64,000 nt of DNA from Affinundibacterium flavidum (GCF_014284175.1 NZ_JACOGA010000017.1:1-64000), one strand, 5' to 3'. Positions 26,305 to 34,864 are shown, numbered from the stretch's first letter. Program-made: numbers and translations. Notes: generated by a model not told the origin, from the letters alone.

Positions 26305-27013
26305 AAATAAAGTCGCGTAATAGTTGTTATGAGTTGTTATGAAGTGTAGCGGCTTGTAGTAAATAATAAATACAATAAACGCAATTAATTATTTTATTCT
26401 CAATAAATATTATCCTAAATTTATCCGCTTGAATATGTCACTTTGCATAAATTGAAACAATTTTTACGTTTTTTTGGAGATTATTTGTATCAGTAGTTCC
26501 CACAAGAATGACTATCCAAATATATTCGTTAAGTTCACGCTTACTTCACGCTTACAATACCAGTCGAGATATTTCGATTTTCCAATTTGCCTACATTCAT
26601 CTGGGCTAAACCGAAAACTTTTGGCGACAGGAGATTGCGCTCAAGGCTTCTGATTTGTACGACTTATATATGCTTATGTGTGTAGCTTATGTCTACCCAT
26701 GTTTGCAAATTAAGACACACACCTACTCGCTAATCTACGAATGCGCTATTTTCACAAAATTTACACAACTATTCGATCAAATATATTGTAAATATATTTG
26801 AGAAGTATTACACTAGGTGCCATGGTTCTTTTAATGTTGAACTCCAATTCTAGTTGAATCAAGCACTTACGTTTTAGCGATTGGGTCGAATATTTCGCTT
26901 AGGCTTGTTAATACATCCACGGTATGCATAAAATATATTCATTTTTTACTGAAGGTGGTTTAACTATTATGATTTGTTTGGTGCAATTTTAATGTTTTTA
27001 AATAATAGGGAAT
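26305..27013. other. AT-rich divergent regulatory region (AraC / DapA-like)
   Basis: 709 bp without a supported gene. It contains two direct copies of TTCACGCTTAC near 26535-26556, a perfect 25-bp palindrome at 26777-26801 and a candidate promoter overlapping it. The base composition is clearly more AT-rich than in the flanking genes. The length is unusual for a simple promoter region; a small RNA or decayed gene is possible but not visible. Confidence 0.5.
26777..26801. promoter_or_regulatory. Perfect 11-3-11 palindrome, candidate operator overlapping a promoter
   Basis: TCAAATATATT (26777-26787), GTA, AATATATTTGA (26791-26801) is a perfect inverted repeat. A possible promoter, TTGTAA (26787-26792) with TACACT (26809-26814) at 16-bp spacing, starts inside it. 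A bound regulator would therefore block or position RNA polymerase for the DapA-like gene about 200 bp downstream. The binding protein is not known; the AraC- and GntR-type regulators on either side are candidates. Confidence 0.5.
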
Positions 27014-27985
27014 ATGATGGAAGCAAATAGTAAAGATTGGCGATATACGGTTATGCCGGCCGTGTTTACATGGCTAAAAGAGTCAGAATCCGGCACCCTT
27101 GAAATTGACTTTGATGTAACAAAAAAGCAAGCCGAATCTGTTTTAAAAGCTCATGGTAAGGGTGGAAGCAGATTTGGTGGACTTGTCGCGTCTGGTACCC
27201 TGGGTGAAAATAGCTATCTGAGCCCCGAACAGCGTCTCGCTTTACTTAAATCCCTTTCTGATGTTGCTAAGGAATACGATGTCCCTTTGATCAGTGGAGC
27301 TGCAGCAGAAACGAAGGAAGAGCTTGCGAAAATCATTGATGGACTCGCAACGGCTGGGGTTGATACCGTTATGGTCATGCCGCCAAAAACTAAGGCAACT
27401 CCTTCTGATGAAGACATGTATGCGTACTATGCGCTTGCTGCAGCAACTGCGAAAAAAGTAGGCGTAACAATTATGCCTTATAACAATCCTGATGCAGCCG
27501 GATATCATGCATTGTCAACAGACCTTCTTAGAAGACTTTCTGCGTTACCTGAAGTAGTTGCTCTTAAAATATCGACTCTAGATGTTTCAATTATTGAAAC
27601 GCTGATGTTAGAGAACAAAGATTTAAAAATTTTGGCAGGTGTTGACTCCGTCACTGTGCATGCAGGACTTGCTGGAGCATGTGGTGGGATTACGGGTGTA
27701 GGTACTATCTTTCCAAAAGCAAGTATTACTATGCAAGAGCATGTCTTAAAAGGAGAATGGGCTGAGGCAAACAAAATTTCTCAGGCTCTCAATTCCATTT
27801 CATATCTTGATGCTCAGCCTTTGCTTCTGGAATATCTTAAGCTTGCCATGGGAATTCATCATAATGATACCGATGGTGGACTTCGTACCTATGGCAAGAA
27901 ATTGACTCAACAGCAAATCGATGATGTCCGTGCAAGATATATTCTTGCAAAAGAAAGACTGGAACTTCTAGATTTGGCAGACTGA
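27014..27985 (+). CDS. Dihydrodipicolinate synthase/N-acetylneuraminate lyase family aldolase
   Basis: 323-residue class I aldolase-fold protein. Expected landmarks are the GTLGENSYLSPEQRLAL segment (G-x-x-G-E), the Tyr in IMPYNNPDAAGYHALS and the Schiff-base Lys in EVVALKISTLD. This is not a convincing biosynthetic DapA. The family also includes hydroxyproline-pathway deaminases and sugar-acid aldolases, and the divergent PAS-AraC regulator points to a catabolic role. Codon use is unlike the surrounding genes: five of nine Arg codons are AGA, and CTT is frequent for Leu. Together with the AT-rich upstream region and the MITE-like element 13 bp after the stop, this suggests recent acquisition. 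ATG 27014 is followed by a second ATG; GGGAAT lies just upstream. Confidence 0.85.
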   Translation: MMEANSKDWRYTVMPAVFTWLKESESGTLEIDFDVTKKQAESVLKAHGKGGSRFGGLVASGTLGENSYLSPEQRLALLKSLSDVAKEYDVPLISGAAAETKEELAKIIDGLATAGVDTVMVMPPKTKATPSDEDMYAYYALAAATAKKVGVTIMPYNNPDAAGYHALSTDLLRRLSALPEVVALKISTLDVSIIETLMLENKDLKILAGVDSVTVHAGLAGACGGITGVGTIFPKASITMQEHVLKGEWAEANKISQALNSISYLDAQPLLLEYLKLAMGIHHNDTDGGLRTYGKKLTQQQIDDVRARYILAKERLELLDLAD

Positions 27986-27997
27986 TCCTTGCACATA

Positions 27998-28208
27998 TAG
28001 GACTTACGCAAAATTGCGCTAGCTAGAGCCTACCCTCGAATGCTTAAATCGGGGGCGCGTCACCGAAGACCGACCACTTGTAAGGCGAGGGTGTAGTGGG
28101 GAATTCAAGCAGCAAGCTGCTTGCCCACGAAACAGATAGCACATGCGTGTGCTATCGCGCCCTGCAAGGGACTGCAACAACGCTGGCGTCTGTTTTGCGT
28201 AAGTCCTA
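27998..28208. mobile_element. MITE-like element B, 211 bp, carrying the 81-nt double-hairpin repeat
   Basis: The left end TAGGACTTACGCAAAATTGC (27998 onward) and a right end ending TTTTGCGTAAGTCCTA (28208) form a 16-bp terminal inverted repeat identical over TAGGACTTACGCAAAA. TA is at both outer edges. The ends match element A at 12617-12715. The interior differs and contains copy 2 of the 81-nt repeat (28091-28171). There is no coding capacity. Confidence 0.72.
28091..28171. repeat. 81-nt double-hairpin repeat, copy 2 (stems variable, framework conserved)
   Basis: The order is: GTGTAGTGGGGAATTC, the inverted repeat AAGCAGCAAGCTGCTT, GCCCACGAAAC, a 23-nt hairpin with a 9-bp stem (GATAGCACA/TGTGCTATC) and 4-nt loop TGCG, then GCGCCCTGCAAGGGA. 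Length and layout equal copy 1 (6937-7017). The terminal 15-nt block is identical, and the other framework blocks differ at only one or two positions. Both hairpin arms have changed in sequence while keeping complementarity. Confidence 0.75.
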
Positions 28209-28381
28209 AAATATTCAAAAAGAGATAGCTCCTAGTAAGCATTTGTAAGGCCCTCAGGTGTAAGTATCTGTGTGGGCTTTGCTGAATATATTGATATTTG
28301 GAAAAATAGCCCGTCATCCGGTAATGCCGCTCAGATAAGGGATTTTTCGTAAGGCCCGAACTGCATTTTGGTTTTGCCTTG

Positions 28382-28411
28382 ACGACCCGGTCGAATTTTC
28401 GATCGGGTCGT
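28382..28411. terminator. Strong hairpin, possible terminator or structured element
   Basis: ACGACCCGGTCGA (28382-28394) pairs with TCGATCGGGTCGT (28399-28411) over 13 positions including one G-T, around ATTT. No T-run longer than three follows on the plus strand, so termination is uncertain. It lies in an apparently gene-free stretch between element B and the small frame at 28483. Confidence 0.45.
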
Positions 28412-28482
28412 TCGTCTTTGAGTAGACTAAGCAAGCTTTCGCGTAGATTGTTACACTTTTAGCGCAATTTCGATAATTTAAG

Positions 28483-28722
28483 TTGTCAGAAATAGGAGCA
28501 GCTAAAGATGTAGAAAGCGCTTACGCACATTGGCTTTTCGCATACACAAAGCAGCTTTACGGTCTCAGGCTTAACTTGGAATCATTACTCATTATGGGGA
28601 TACTTGAAAGCAAGGCGCTATCGCGCAAGCAAATACGAAAAATTTTGGCCGGGACAACAATTTATTCCGATGACGATGGAAAATTGGCCTGCTCTGAACA
28701 TCATAGTGTTATCGACTTTTGA
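28483..28722 (+). CDS. Small hypothetical protein, possibly a gene fragment
   Basis: 79 codons from a TTG start (28483). There is no strong ribosome site and no in-frame ATG before codon 38. The product has a plausible globular composition (AYAHWLFAYTKQLYGLRL; ESKALSRKQIRKILAG) and no recognised motif. It lies in a repeat-rich stretch between a MITE-like element and an 8-bp tandem array. It may be the 3' remnant of a longer gene or an accidental frame. Confidence 0.3.
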   Translation: MSEIGAAKDVESAYAHWLFAYTKQLYGLRLNLESLLIMGILESKALSRKQIRKILAGTTIYSDDDGKLACSEHHSVIDF

Positions 28723-29315
28723 GCGAAATTCCTGGCAGTTTCATTGCCGTTGATTGGCATCTTGAGTTCAGAACTAAGATTGTAATCATCGTAGAAATTT
28801 TCTCAGAAACTTACTTGCTGCGTTTGAGTGTTTGAGTGCTTGAGTGTTTGAGTGTTTGAGTGCTTGAGTGCTTGAGTGCTTGAGTGCTTGAGTGTTTGAG
28901 TGCTTGAGTGCTTGAGTGCTTGAGTGCTTGAGTGCTTGAGTGCTTGAGTGTTTGAGAGTTTGAATGTTTAAGCGTTTGAGCATTGCAAAAGTAATTATCT
29001 ACACCTGTTAATTCATCTCGATTTGTTGAAATGCATTAAGTTCCACATCCTTCAAATTCTTGTCAGCGCAAATAAGTTGGCAAGTGAAGCAGATCCACTC
29101 CAAAGTAAAAAACCACTACCTCGCTTAATTTGCATGAACTGACGACATTAGTGTCAATTTCACATCTAAATTTGCTTGAAATTGCAAACAAAAACGCGAC
29201 AATTCAATTTGTGTCGCTTTTTTTGTATGAAAAAAGGGCGAAAAATCAAAAGAAAATTGAGGAAAACAGGTCGAATAACTTATAATCCAATGATAAATTT
29301 CACAACAATCATTGT
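28723..29315. other. Gene-free stretch with a tandem array
   Basis: The 160-bp octamer array at 28822-28981 is the main content. The remaining 330 bp before the GntR gene are AT-rich, include a run of seven T at 29218 onward, and show no supported gene. No clear ribosome site precedes the GntR ATG. Confidence 0.5.
28822..28981. repeat. Tandem array of 20 octamers, consensus GYTTGAGT
   Basis: Twenty consecutive 8-bp units run from 28822 to 28981. Units 1-16 are GTTTGAGT or GCTTGAGT (mixed C/T at the second base). The last four decay (GTTTGAGA, GTTTGAAT, GTTTAAGC, GTTTGAGC). The array is intergenic. A minus-strand frame runs through it only because three octamers make 24 bp and no stop occurs in that phase. 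Confidence 0.95.
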
Positions 29316-29978
29316 ATGCAATCAACTAAAGTCTCAACGCCTGCCAAAATGCGTGCCGCTGACATCGCTTACGATGCGATAGAAAGCATGATCGTGACCT
29401 TGAAGCTCAAACCCGGAGCGCCCATCGTCGAATCAGAATTAATTGAGATCACCGGACTAGGCAGAACGCCCTTGCGCGAAGCCTTGATGCGGATGTCTTC
29501 TAACGGCTTAATCGTACAATTACCACGTCGTGGTTTAATCGTAAAAGATATCGAAGCAGCTGAGCACGTCACCTTAATTGAAACCCGTCGTGTCATCGAA
29601 AAACTCATCGCCAGTAGCGCAGCTCGCCGCGCTACGCCACAACTGCGTCAGGATATATTGTCCTGTGGAGAGAAGATGGTTGAAGCCGCCAATCACGGCA
29701 AGCTCGATGACTTTATGGCAGCTGATCAAGCGCTCGATCACGTCGTGCATGAAGCATGCCGCAACCCTTCCGCAGTCGCCGCCGTCATTCCATTGATCAT
29801 CAAATGCCGGCGCTTTTGGTATGCCTATCAACATGAAGGCGATATGCACGAAGCTGCGCGTTGCCACATGTTATTAGCCCAAGGTATCGCAAATGGCAAC
29901 GAAGAAGCCGCAGCATCAGGGGCGGATAATCTGATGGACTATCTTGAGTCCTACACACGTAAAGTCATCAACGGCTAG
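29316..29978 (+). CDS. GntR family transcriptional regulator with FCD domain
   Basis: 220 residues. The N-terminal winged helix (about 12-78) has AYDAIESMIVTLKLKPGAPI, GLGRTPLREALMRM as the recognition helix, and GLIVQLPRRGLIV as the wing. The C-terminal all-helical FCD ligand domain (about 85-215) includes DQALDHVVHEACRNP, in which the Asp and His are typical metal ligands of FCD proteins. Such regulators bind small organic acids, often to control catabolic operons. The gene stands alone between a repeat-rich stretch and a terminator. It may regulate the DapA-like gene upstream; this is unproven. M12 (29349) is an alternative start. Confidence 0.9.
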   Translation: MQSTKVSTPAKMRAADIAYDAIESMIVTLKLKPGAPIVESELIEITGLGRTPLREALMRMSSNGLIVQLPRRGLIVKDIEAAEHVTLIETRRVIEKLIASSAARRATPQLRQDILSCGEKMVEAANHGKLDDFMAADQALDHVVHEACRNPSAVAAVIPLIIKCRRFWYAYQHEGDMHEAARCHMLLAQGIANGNEEAAASGADNLMDYLESYTRKVING

Positions 29979-30036
29979 CGCGGCGCTCAGGACTAAGTCC
30001 GCGAAATTCGCCAGACTAACATCAATACCTAGGTGC

Positions 30037-30075
30037 AAAAAAAGCTGTACAAGAATTTCTTGTGCAGCTTTTTTA
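30037..30075. terminator. Bidirectional rho-independent terminator
   Basis: The stem AAAAAAGCTGTACAAGA (30038-30054) with TCTTGTGCAGCTTTTTT (30058-30074) has one mismatch. T-runs are present on both strands. It separates the convergent GntR and M28 peptidase genes. Confidence 0.9.
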
Positions 30076-30131
30076 CTTCATTCGCAAATTTTCTCAATAG
30101 CACTTCTGCTATCAAAGCACCTTGCAGATCA

Positions 30132-31778
30132 TCAAGGCCGCAGTTTTCCATAGGGATCACCAGCACGCCACTTCGGAATACTCTTCGCATTCGCAAGACG
30201 ATAGCCGAGTTCAAAAGTAAATTGTGCCTGTTGCTGCATGCCACCAAGATCCCACTCAGGATCGTAACGATCTCGTGGTGTATGGTAGTCCTCTTTGAAG
30301 TGTTTCATCTTCGCGGCTGACTGCGCGTGGTTATGCTCATAATCAAAGTGCCCATCGCCTGAAAACACAGCGGAACCAACATTAAATGCGGGCACGCCAA
30401 CTCGGGCAAAATTGAAATGATCTGCTCGGAAATAGGCACCGCCCAAATCCAATACCGATGGTGCGATCTTCAAATGCATGTCTTTTGCCACGGTTACCGC
30501 AGTGTCATATAGACTACTACGCTCACTGCCCGCGATGCCGATATCCAAGGTCCTGCCAGCAAAATTCATACTATCTAAATTCAGATCGGCAATGGTATTT
30601 TCTAAAGGCCACGGTGGCGTTTTGACATACGCGAGACTGCCCAACAAGTATTGCTCTTCTGCCGCGGGCCATAAGAATATTTGCGTACGTTTCGCAGGAT
30701 GTTTAACTGCTTCCTGCGCCATTGCCAGTAGCGCCGCTGTTCCACTGGCATTATCAATCGCGCCATTCCAGATCTGCACAGGCTTACCAACTTCCTCCAC
30801 TTTGCCTAAATGATCCCAATGCGCGGAATACACCAAAGCTTGATGCTTGAGTTGTGGATCGGTACCAGGCACCACGCCGATGACATTGAATTGTTCAACT
30901 TGCCTGACTTGACTTTGCATCGTCACATTCACTTGCGCATTGATCGCTATCGGTCGAAAATCGCGTCGTTCAGCAGCCGCCCTGAGAGCGTTTAGATCGT
31001 ATCCTGCCAACTTAAAAAATTCGCGGGCGCTGTCTTCTTTCCACCATCCTTCTACGGTATTTCCTGCACCTGCCAAACTAAATCGCTCATGGCTAAAGCT
31101 CGTCTGTGGCACGTTCCATCCATACGATGCAGATTCCGTCGTATGCAGCAATAAAACACCAGCAGCGCCCTGACGCAAGGCTTCTTCATACTTGTAGGTC
31201 CAGCGCCCGTAATAAGTCATGGCTTTGCCTGCAAATCGATCCGGCTCTTCTGCAGTTGGTTGCGGATCATTCGCCAGCATAATCAAAAACTTACCACGTA
31301 AATCCTGCCCCTTAAAATCATCCCAATTTTCCTCGGCTGCGCGTACGCCATAGCCGACAAAGACCATAGGTGCTTGTAAATTAAGTGCCGATTGTCCGTT
31401 CGAATTACCAATCAAAATCTCATCACCAAGCTTGGGCAAGAAGTTTTGCCCCGACATCGAAAAATGTATACGGCTGCTGAACAAAGTCTGCGAACCTACT
31501 AGTTTCACGGCCTGACGATAGGGGAATTTTTGCTGGGGAAACATAGGTTGCAAGCCGCTTAACTGCGCCTGCGTTTCCAGATATTCGACCGCCAGATCGC
31601 CGCCTCGCTGCCCGGTTCCTCGCCCTTCTAATAAATCATCGGAAAGATACGCCAAATGAGCACGCAAGACAGATTCTTTAACCTGTGGAGCGTGCTGCTC
31701 CTTTGCCGAAGAGTTTTGCCCTTGTGCTTGCGTTTGACAAAAAAATAAAGCGCATAAAACCAGTAACAAACGACGCAT
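30132..31778 (-). CDS. Secreted M28 family zinc metallopeptidase
   Basis: 548 residues. The signal peptide is about 1-18 (LLLVLCALFFCQTQA). A PA-type insert domain (about 100-270, FVGYGVRAAEENWDDFKG...LRGKFLIMLAND) interrupts the peptidase. The zinc ligands of the M28 fold are visible: SAHWDHLGK, IDNASGTAALL, PAAEEQYLLGS with the catalytic Glu, LDSMN, and FRADHFNFARVGVPAFN. The expected role is aminopeptidase activity in the periplasm. The ATG at 31778 is preferred because AAGGA lies eight bases before it; the ATG at 31787 touches the same site. Confidence 0.9.
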   Translation of the reverse strand: MRRLLLVLCALFFCQTQAQGQNSSAKEQHAPQVKESVLRAHLAYLSDDLLEGRGTGQRGGDLAVEYLETQAQLSGLQPMFPQQKFPYRQAVKLVGSQTLFSSRIHFSMSGQNFLPKLGDEILIGNSNGQSALNLQAPMVFVGYGVRAAEENWDDFKGQDLRGKFLIMLANDPQPTAEEPDRFAGKAMTYYGRWTYKYEEALRQGAAGVLLLHTTESASYGWNVPQTSFSHERFSLAGAGNTVEGWWKEDSAREFFKLAGYDLNALRAAAERRDFRPIAINAQVNVTMQSQVRQVEQFNVIGVVPGTDPQLKHQALVYSAHWDHLGKVEEVGKPVQIWNGAIDNASGTAALLAMAQEAVKHPAKRTQIFLWPAAEEQYLLGSLAYVKTPPWPLENTIADLNLDSMNFAGRTLDIGIAGSERSSLYDTAVTVAKDMHLKIAPSVLDLGGAYFRADHFNFARVGVPAFNVGSAVFSGDGHFDYEHNHAQSAAKMKHFKEDYHTPRDRYDPEWDLGGMQQQAQFTFELGYRLANAKSIPKWRAGDPYGKLRP

Positions 31779-31836
31779 GCTGCACATCCTTTTTAAACTT
31801 CATATTTCACGAAATAAATTTCTCAGCGTAAATTTC

Positions 31837-32391
31837 TTAGCGTAGATTTTTTATCGCAGATTTTGGTAAGCGTTTTACGTTCTCCAAAGCCTGCGTTAGC
31901 AGCCAGCGCTTAAACCGTATCATCTTGTAATTGGTATGCCCGCCTTCAGTGCGGGTCTTGAGCAACATGAGCAATCCTGCCTCTGTGACGCCGATCATCG
32001 AATGTTCTGGAATTTTGCCATGCTGCTCTTCCAAAAATTGCAATTCATGCTTAACGATTTTAGGCACCAAAACGCGCTCCAGATCTACCACGGGTATCCA
32101 GACGGTTTGTTCAATCAGATAAAAACGAATCTGACGACCATCAAAGCTGTAATACTTACCATGCCAATGATGGACCGCAGAATGATAAGCAGATCGCTTG
32201 ATGAAGGAAAATAAATTGAGTATGTCGCGCGGGAATAAACGCACCCAGACCATGCTGACTAATAATAAACCAACTGGTCCGTAACCACGATTGAGGCGCT
32301 CGAAAAAAACCCAAGCACCGACAGATATGCCCGCACTGAAAATAATCTTAGCGATAAAACGCAACCAAGGATTAGCTTCCAATTGAGCCAT
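31837..32391 (-). CDS. Small inner-membrane protein of unknown function
   Basis: 184 residues. Two adjacent N-terminal hydrophobic segments (about 11-31 and 37-52, FIAKIIFSAGISVGAWVFF and YGPVGLLLVSMVWVRLF) are followed by a soluble region of about 130 residues that I do not recognise. That region has the patterns YYSFDGRQIRFYLIEQTVWIP and MLLKTRTEGGHTNYKMIRFKRWL. The start lies 3 bp after the RbgA stop (TAA then ATAATG), so the two genes are cotranscribed. A role linked to ribosome assembly is not implied. Confidence 0.75.
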   Translation of the reverse strand: MAQLEANPWLRFIAKIIFSAGISVGAWVFFERLNRGYGPVGLLLVSMVWVRLFPRDILNLFSFIKRSAYHSAVHHWHGKYYSFDGRQIRFYLIEQTVWIPVVDLERVLVPKIVKHELQFLEEQHGKIPEHSMIGVTEAGLLMLLKTRTEGGHTNYKMIRFKRWLLTQALENVKRLPKSAIKNLR

Positions 32392-32394
32392 TAT

Positions 32395-33330
32395 TTACTC
32401 GTCATCGTCCAAAGCATCTTCCATCATGCCGGTATCAACGCTTTTCCCTTGCCCCAATAAAACTGGCGGTACATAGGTAGCCAATAAATGTTCGCGACTT
32501 TGCGGAGTTTCCAAGCTGACACGGCCCAGCGCACCACTGCGATAATCGAGTAACAACGTGTGAGCTGCTTTTTCGAAATCCCAATCGCCACCTTTTAAAC
32601 GATAAGCACGTTTCTTGGCGACCGCTTCGATCACGCTGACGGCATCGATACCATCGGTTGCTAATCCATAGCGTGTCGTGAGAAATTGCGGATAACGCTG
32701 TAACAAAATTTCGGCCAGAAAGGTCGCAACTTCTTCCTCGATCAACGCATTTACACCAATCGCGTGACTGGCGGCTAACATCAGACCATCGGTCGGATGC
32801 TGAATTTTCGGCCACAACATACCTGGTGTATCGGTCAAAATCATATTCTTGCCGAGATACAAGCGTTGCTGCACTTTGGTCACCGCGGGTTCATCACCGA
32901 CATTCGCCACCCGTTTTTTTAACAAGGCATTCATGAGGGTCGATTTACCTACATTCGGAATCCCCATGATCATCATCCGCAATGGCTTGGTTGGCACACC
33001 GCGATGCGGTGCCATCTCTAAAGCAAAACCAGGAACTTTGGCAACGTCGGCTGGCTTTTTGCAGCTCATAGCGACCGCTTTAACGCCCTTTTGCGCGTTG
33101 TAGAACTCCAACCAGGCTTTAGTTGCATGCGGATCGGCGAGATCGCTCTTATTCAAAATTTTCAAACAAGGACGTTGGCGGAAGGTGCGCAACTGCTCGA
33201 CCATGGGATTGCAGCTTGCTTGGGGAATGCGGGCATCCAGAACTTCGATGACCAGGTCGGTATTTTCCATGGTTTCGGCGGCTTTTTTGCGCGCCGCATT
33301 CATGTGACCCGGGAACCATTGTATAGACAT
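32395..33330 (-). CDS. rbgA: Ribosome biogenesis GTPase RbgA/YlqF
   Basis: 311-residue circularly permuted GTPase. The G4 motif NKSD (60-63) precedes G1 GIPNVGKST (123-131) and G3 DTPG (167-170), the diagnostic YlqF/YawG order. The family start MSIQWFPGHMNAARKKA is present, as is a C-terminal RNA-binding helical domain. The protein acts in late 50S subunit assembly. It begins 17 bases after an AAGAAG-like ribosome site and is followed immediately by the small membrane protein gene. Confidence 0.95.
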   Translation of the reverse strand: MSIQWFPGHMNAARKKAAETMENTDLVIEVLDARIPQASCNPMVEQLRTFRQRPCLKILNKSDLADPHATKAWLEFYNAQKGVKAVAMSCKKPADVAKVPGFALEMAPHRGVPTKPLRMMIMGIPNVGKSTLMNALLKKRVANVGDEPAVTKVQQRLYLGKNMILTDTPGMLWPKIQHPTDGLMLAASHAIGVNALIEEEVATFLAEILLQRYPQFLTTRYGLATDGIDAVSVIEAVAKKRAYRLKGGDWDFEKAAHTLLLDYRSGALGRVSLETPQSREHLLATYVPPVLLGQGKSVDTGMMEDALDDDE

Positions 33331-33546
33331 ACTTTTTCTTCTTTTGCGAAATAACTTAAAGCGCTATTTTACGGACTTGCAGGCAAATACATCGAATTAG
33401 TTTGCAAAATTTAGCGAATTTCATCAAATTCTCCTGTTTTAACAGTAATTTGACCAAGTATTTAAGCAATTCTTAAACAATTTGAGTGTCAAGCTCCCTA
33501 CATCAAATTATTCATGCAATTTCATTAATATGCGCTCATTGTCGAC

Positions 33547-34830
33547 TTACTTTTGTAATTGGCTAATTTTCTGATCAATAAAAGCATGGAGTTCTGCACT
33601 TAAACCAGGCTGTTGTTTAGCCTGCTTATAGGCTTCAATTGCCTCTTGCGAATTCGCCTCGGCTTGCAAAGAAATTCCCAAGCCCATCCACCATGCCCCA
33701 TTTTGGCTATGGTTTCTTAAAGCTTGCCGATACAGTGAAATTGCATCTTTATGATGGCCAGACTTTTGCTGCAATGCCGCTAAAAACGCCAGATAGTCAG
33801 GTCTGTCTTGCGCCAGATTGATATTCTTCTGGAGCACATCTATCGCGTCGGGCAACTTTGCCCGTTCCACCAATAAGCGTGCCAATATCATAGAGAAATT
33901 TAGTTGTGTAGGCTCTACGACCAGACCTTGGCGTAACTCTCGAATTGCCTCTTCGTAGCGCTTATTTTCCAGCAATAGTGAGATCAACAATTGCCTTGCT
34001 GGTGCATGTAGCGGGTCTGCTTTCAGTGCACTCTCCAATACGGATAATGCTTCATTCACGCGCCCCTGTTGTTGATATACCGTCGCTTGACGATATTCAC
34101 CCTCGGCACGCTGCTGAGTCGAGACTTCTTTGATCATGGTGACAGATGCTGAATTGACAGGAGCTGAGTTGACAGTAGCTACAACTGCTGAGGGCGAGGC
34201 GAGCGCTGTGTTCTTGCCAACGCTAACGTTGCCAGATGAGTTTGCAATATTGGTGGGAATGGATTCCTTCTCCGACAATTTCTCAGACTTAGGCTTATCT
34301 CGTATCGCTGTGCCCGTAACATCCTTATTTTGTTTGTTATTGATTTCTGGTTGCAAGGAAATATCTGACTTATCCCTAGCTCGAGCGTTCTGCTCACTCT
34401 GTTCCATCCGCACTGCCAATTCATTCAAACCAGCCGCATTCACTTGTGTACTCAATTTCAAACTTAAACCTAATTCATGCAATGCGGGTGCAGTATCAGG
34501 CGTATTGTCAAGCGCACGGTCAGACTTGACTCCAGATGTAATCGAATCGACAGGTTTTGTCGAATTCACTGGTGGTGATGCGTCCTTGCTGACCGTCGGT
34601 AGTTTTTCTGGAGTCGCTACCGCGGCAGTCACAGGAAGTCTGGTTTTGAATACAAAGAAAATTACGGCAACAAGTACAATGCTCACGAACATCAGCAACC
34701 ACCATGACGTCTTACGCAATTTTGACTGCTCAATCACACTGCCAAATTGTTCGTAATGTGCCGCAGCGTGTGAGTCCTGATTCTCACCGCGCTTTTCCAA
34801 ATCTTGCAGCATTTGATTGATTAAACTCAT
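33547..34830 (-). CDS. mshN: MSHA biogenesis protein MshN (TPR)
   Basis: 427 residues. The N-terminal MSLINQMLQDLEKRG is the usual start of MshN/PilP-like TPR proteins of this locus. One membrane helix follows (about 41-62, WWLLMFVSIVLVAVIFFVF). A long low-complexity Ser/Thr/Ala-rich periplasmic linker (about 70-235) leads into C-terminal tetratricopeptide repeats (about 240-425: YRQATVYQQQGRVNEALSVL, AIDVLQKNINLAQ). It probably scaffolds pilus assembly across the periplasm. It is the last gene of the minus-strand msh locus, 34 bp after mshM. Confidence 0.88.
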   Translation of the reverse strand: MSLINQMLQDLEKRGENQDSHAAAHYEQFGSVIEQSKLRKTSWWLLMFVSIVLVAVIFFVFKTRLPVTAAVATPEKLPTVSKDASPPVNSTKPVDSITSGVKSDRALDNTPDTAPALHELGLSLKLSTQVNAAGLNELAVRMEQSEQNARARDKSDISLQPEINNKQNKDVTGTAIRDKPKSEKLSEKESIPTNIANSSGNVSVGKNTALASPSAVVATVNSAPVNSASVTMIKEVSTQQRAEGEYRQATVYQQQGRVNEALSVLESALKADPLHAPARQLLISLLLENKRYEEAIRELRQGLVVEPTQLNFSMILARLLVERAKLPDAIDVLQKNINLAQDRPDYLAFLAALQQKSGHHKDAISLYRQALRNHSQNGAWWMGLGISLQAEANSQEAIEAYKQAKQQPGLSAELHAFIDQKISQLQK

Positions 34831-34864
34831 TGATTGCTCGCCATCATGCTTACCATCGTATCCA

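Noticed and set aside
27014..27985. Biosynthetic dihydrodipicolinate synthase (dapA)
   Set aside because: The active-site neighbourhood (YNNPDAAG), length and divergent PAS-AraC regulator fit a catabolic family member better.
28822..28981. CRISPR-like array
   Set aside because: The units are contiguous octamers with no spacers and no cas genes nearby.
28786..28983. A minus-strand reading frame through the octamer array, giving a Lys-His-Ser-rich repeat peptide
   Set aside because: It exists only because the repeat lacks stops in that phase; no ribosome site or non-repetitive domain.
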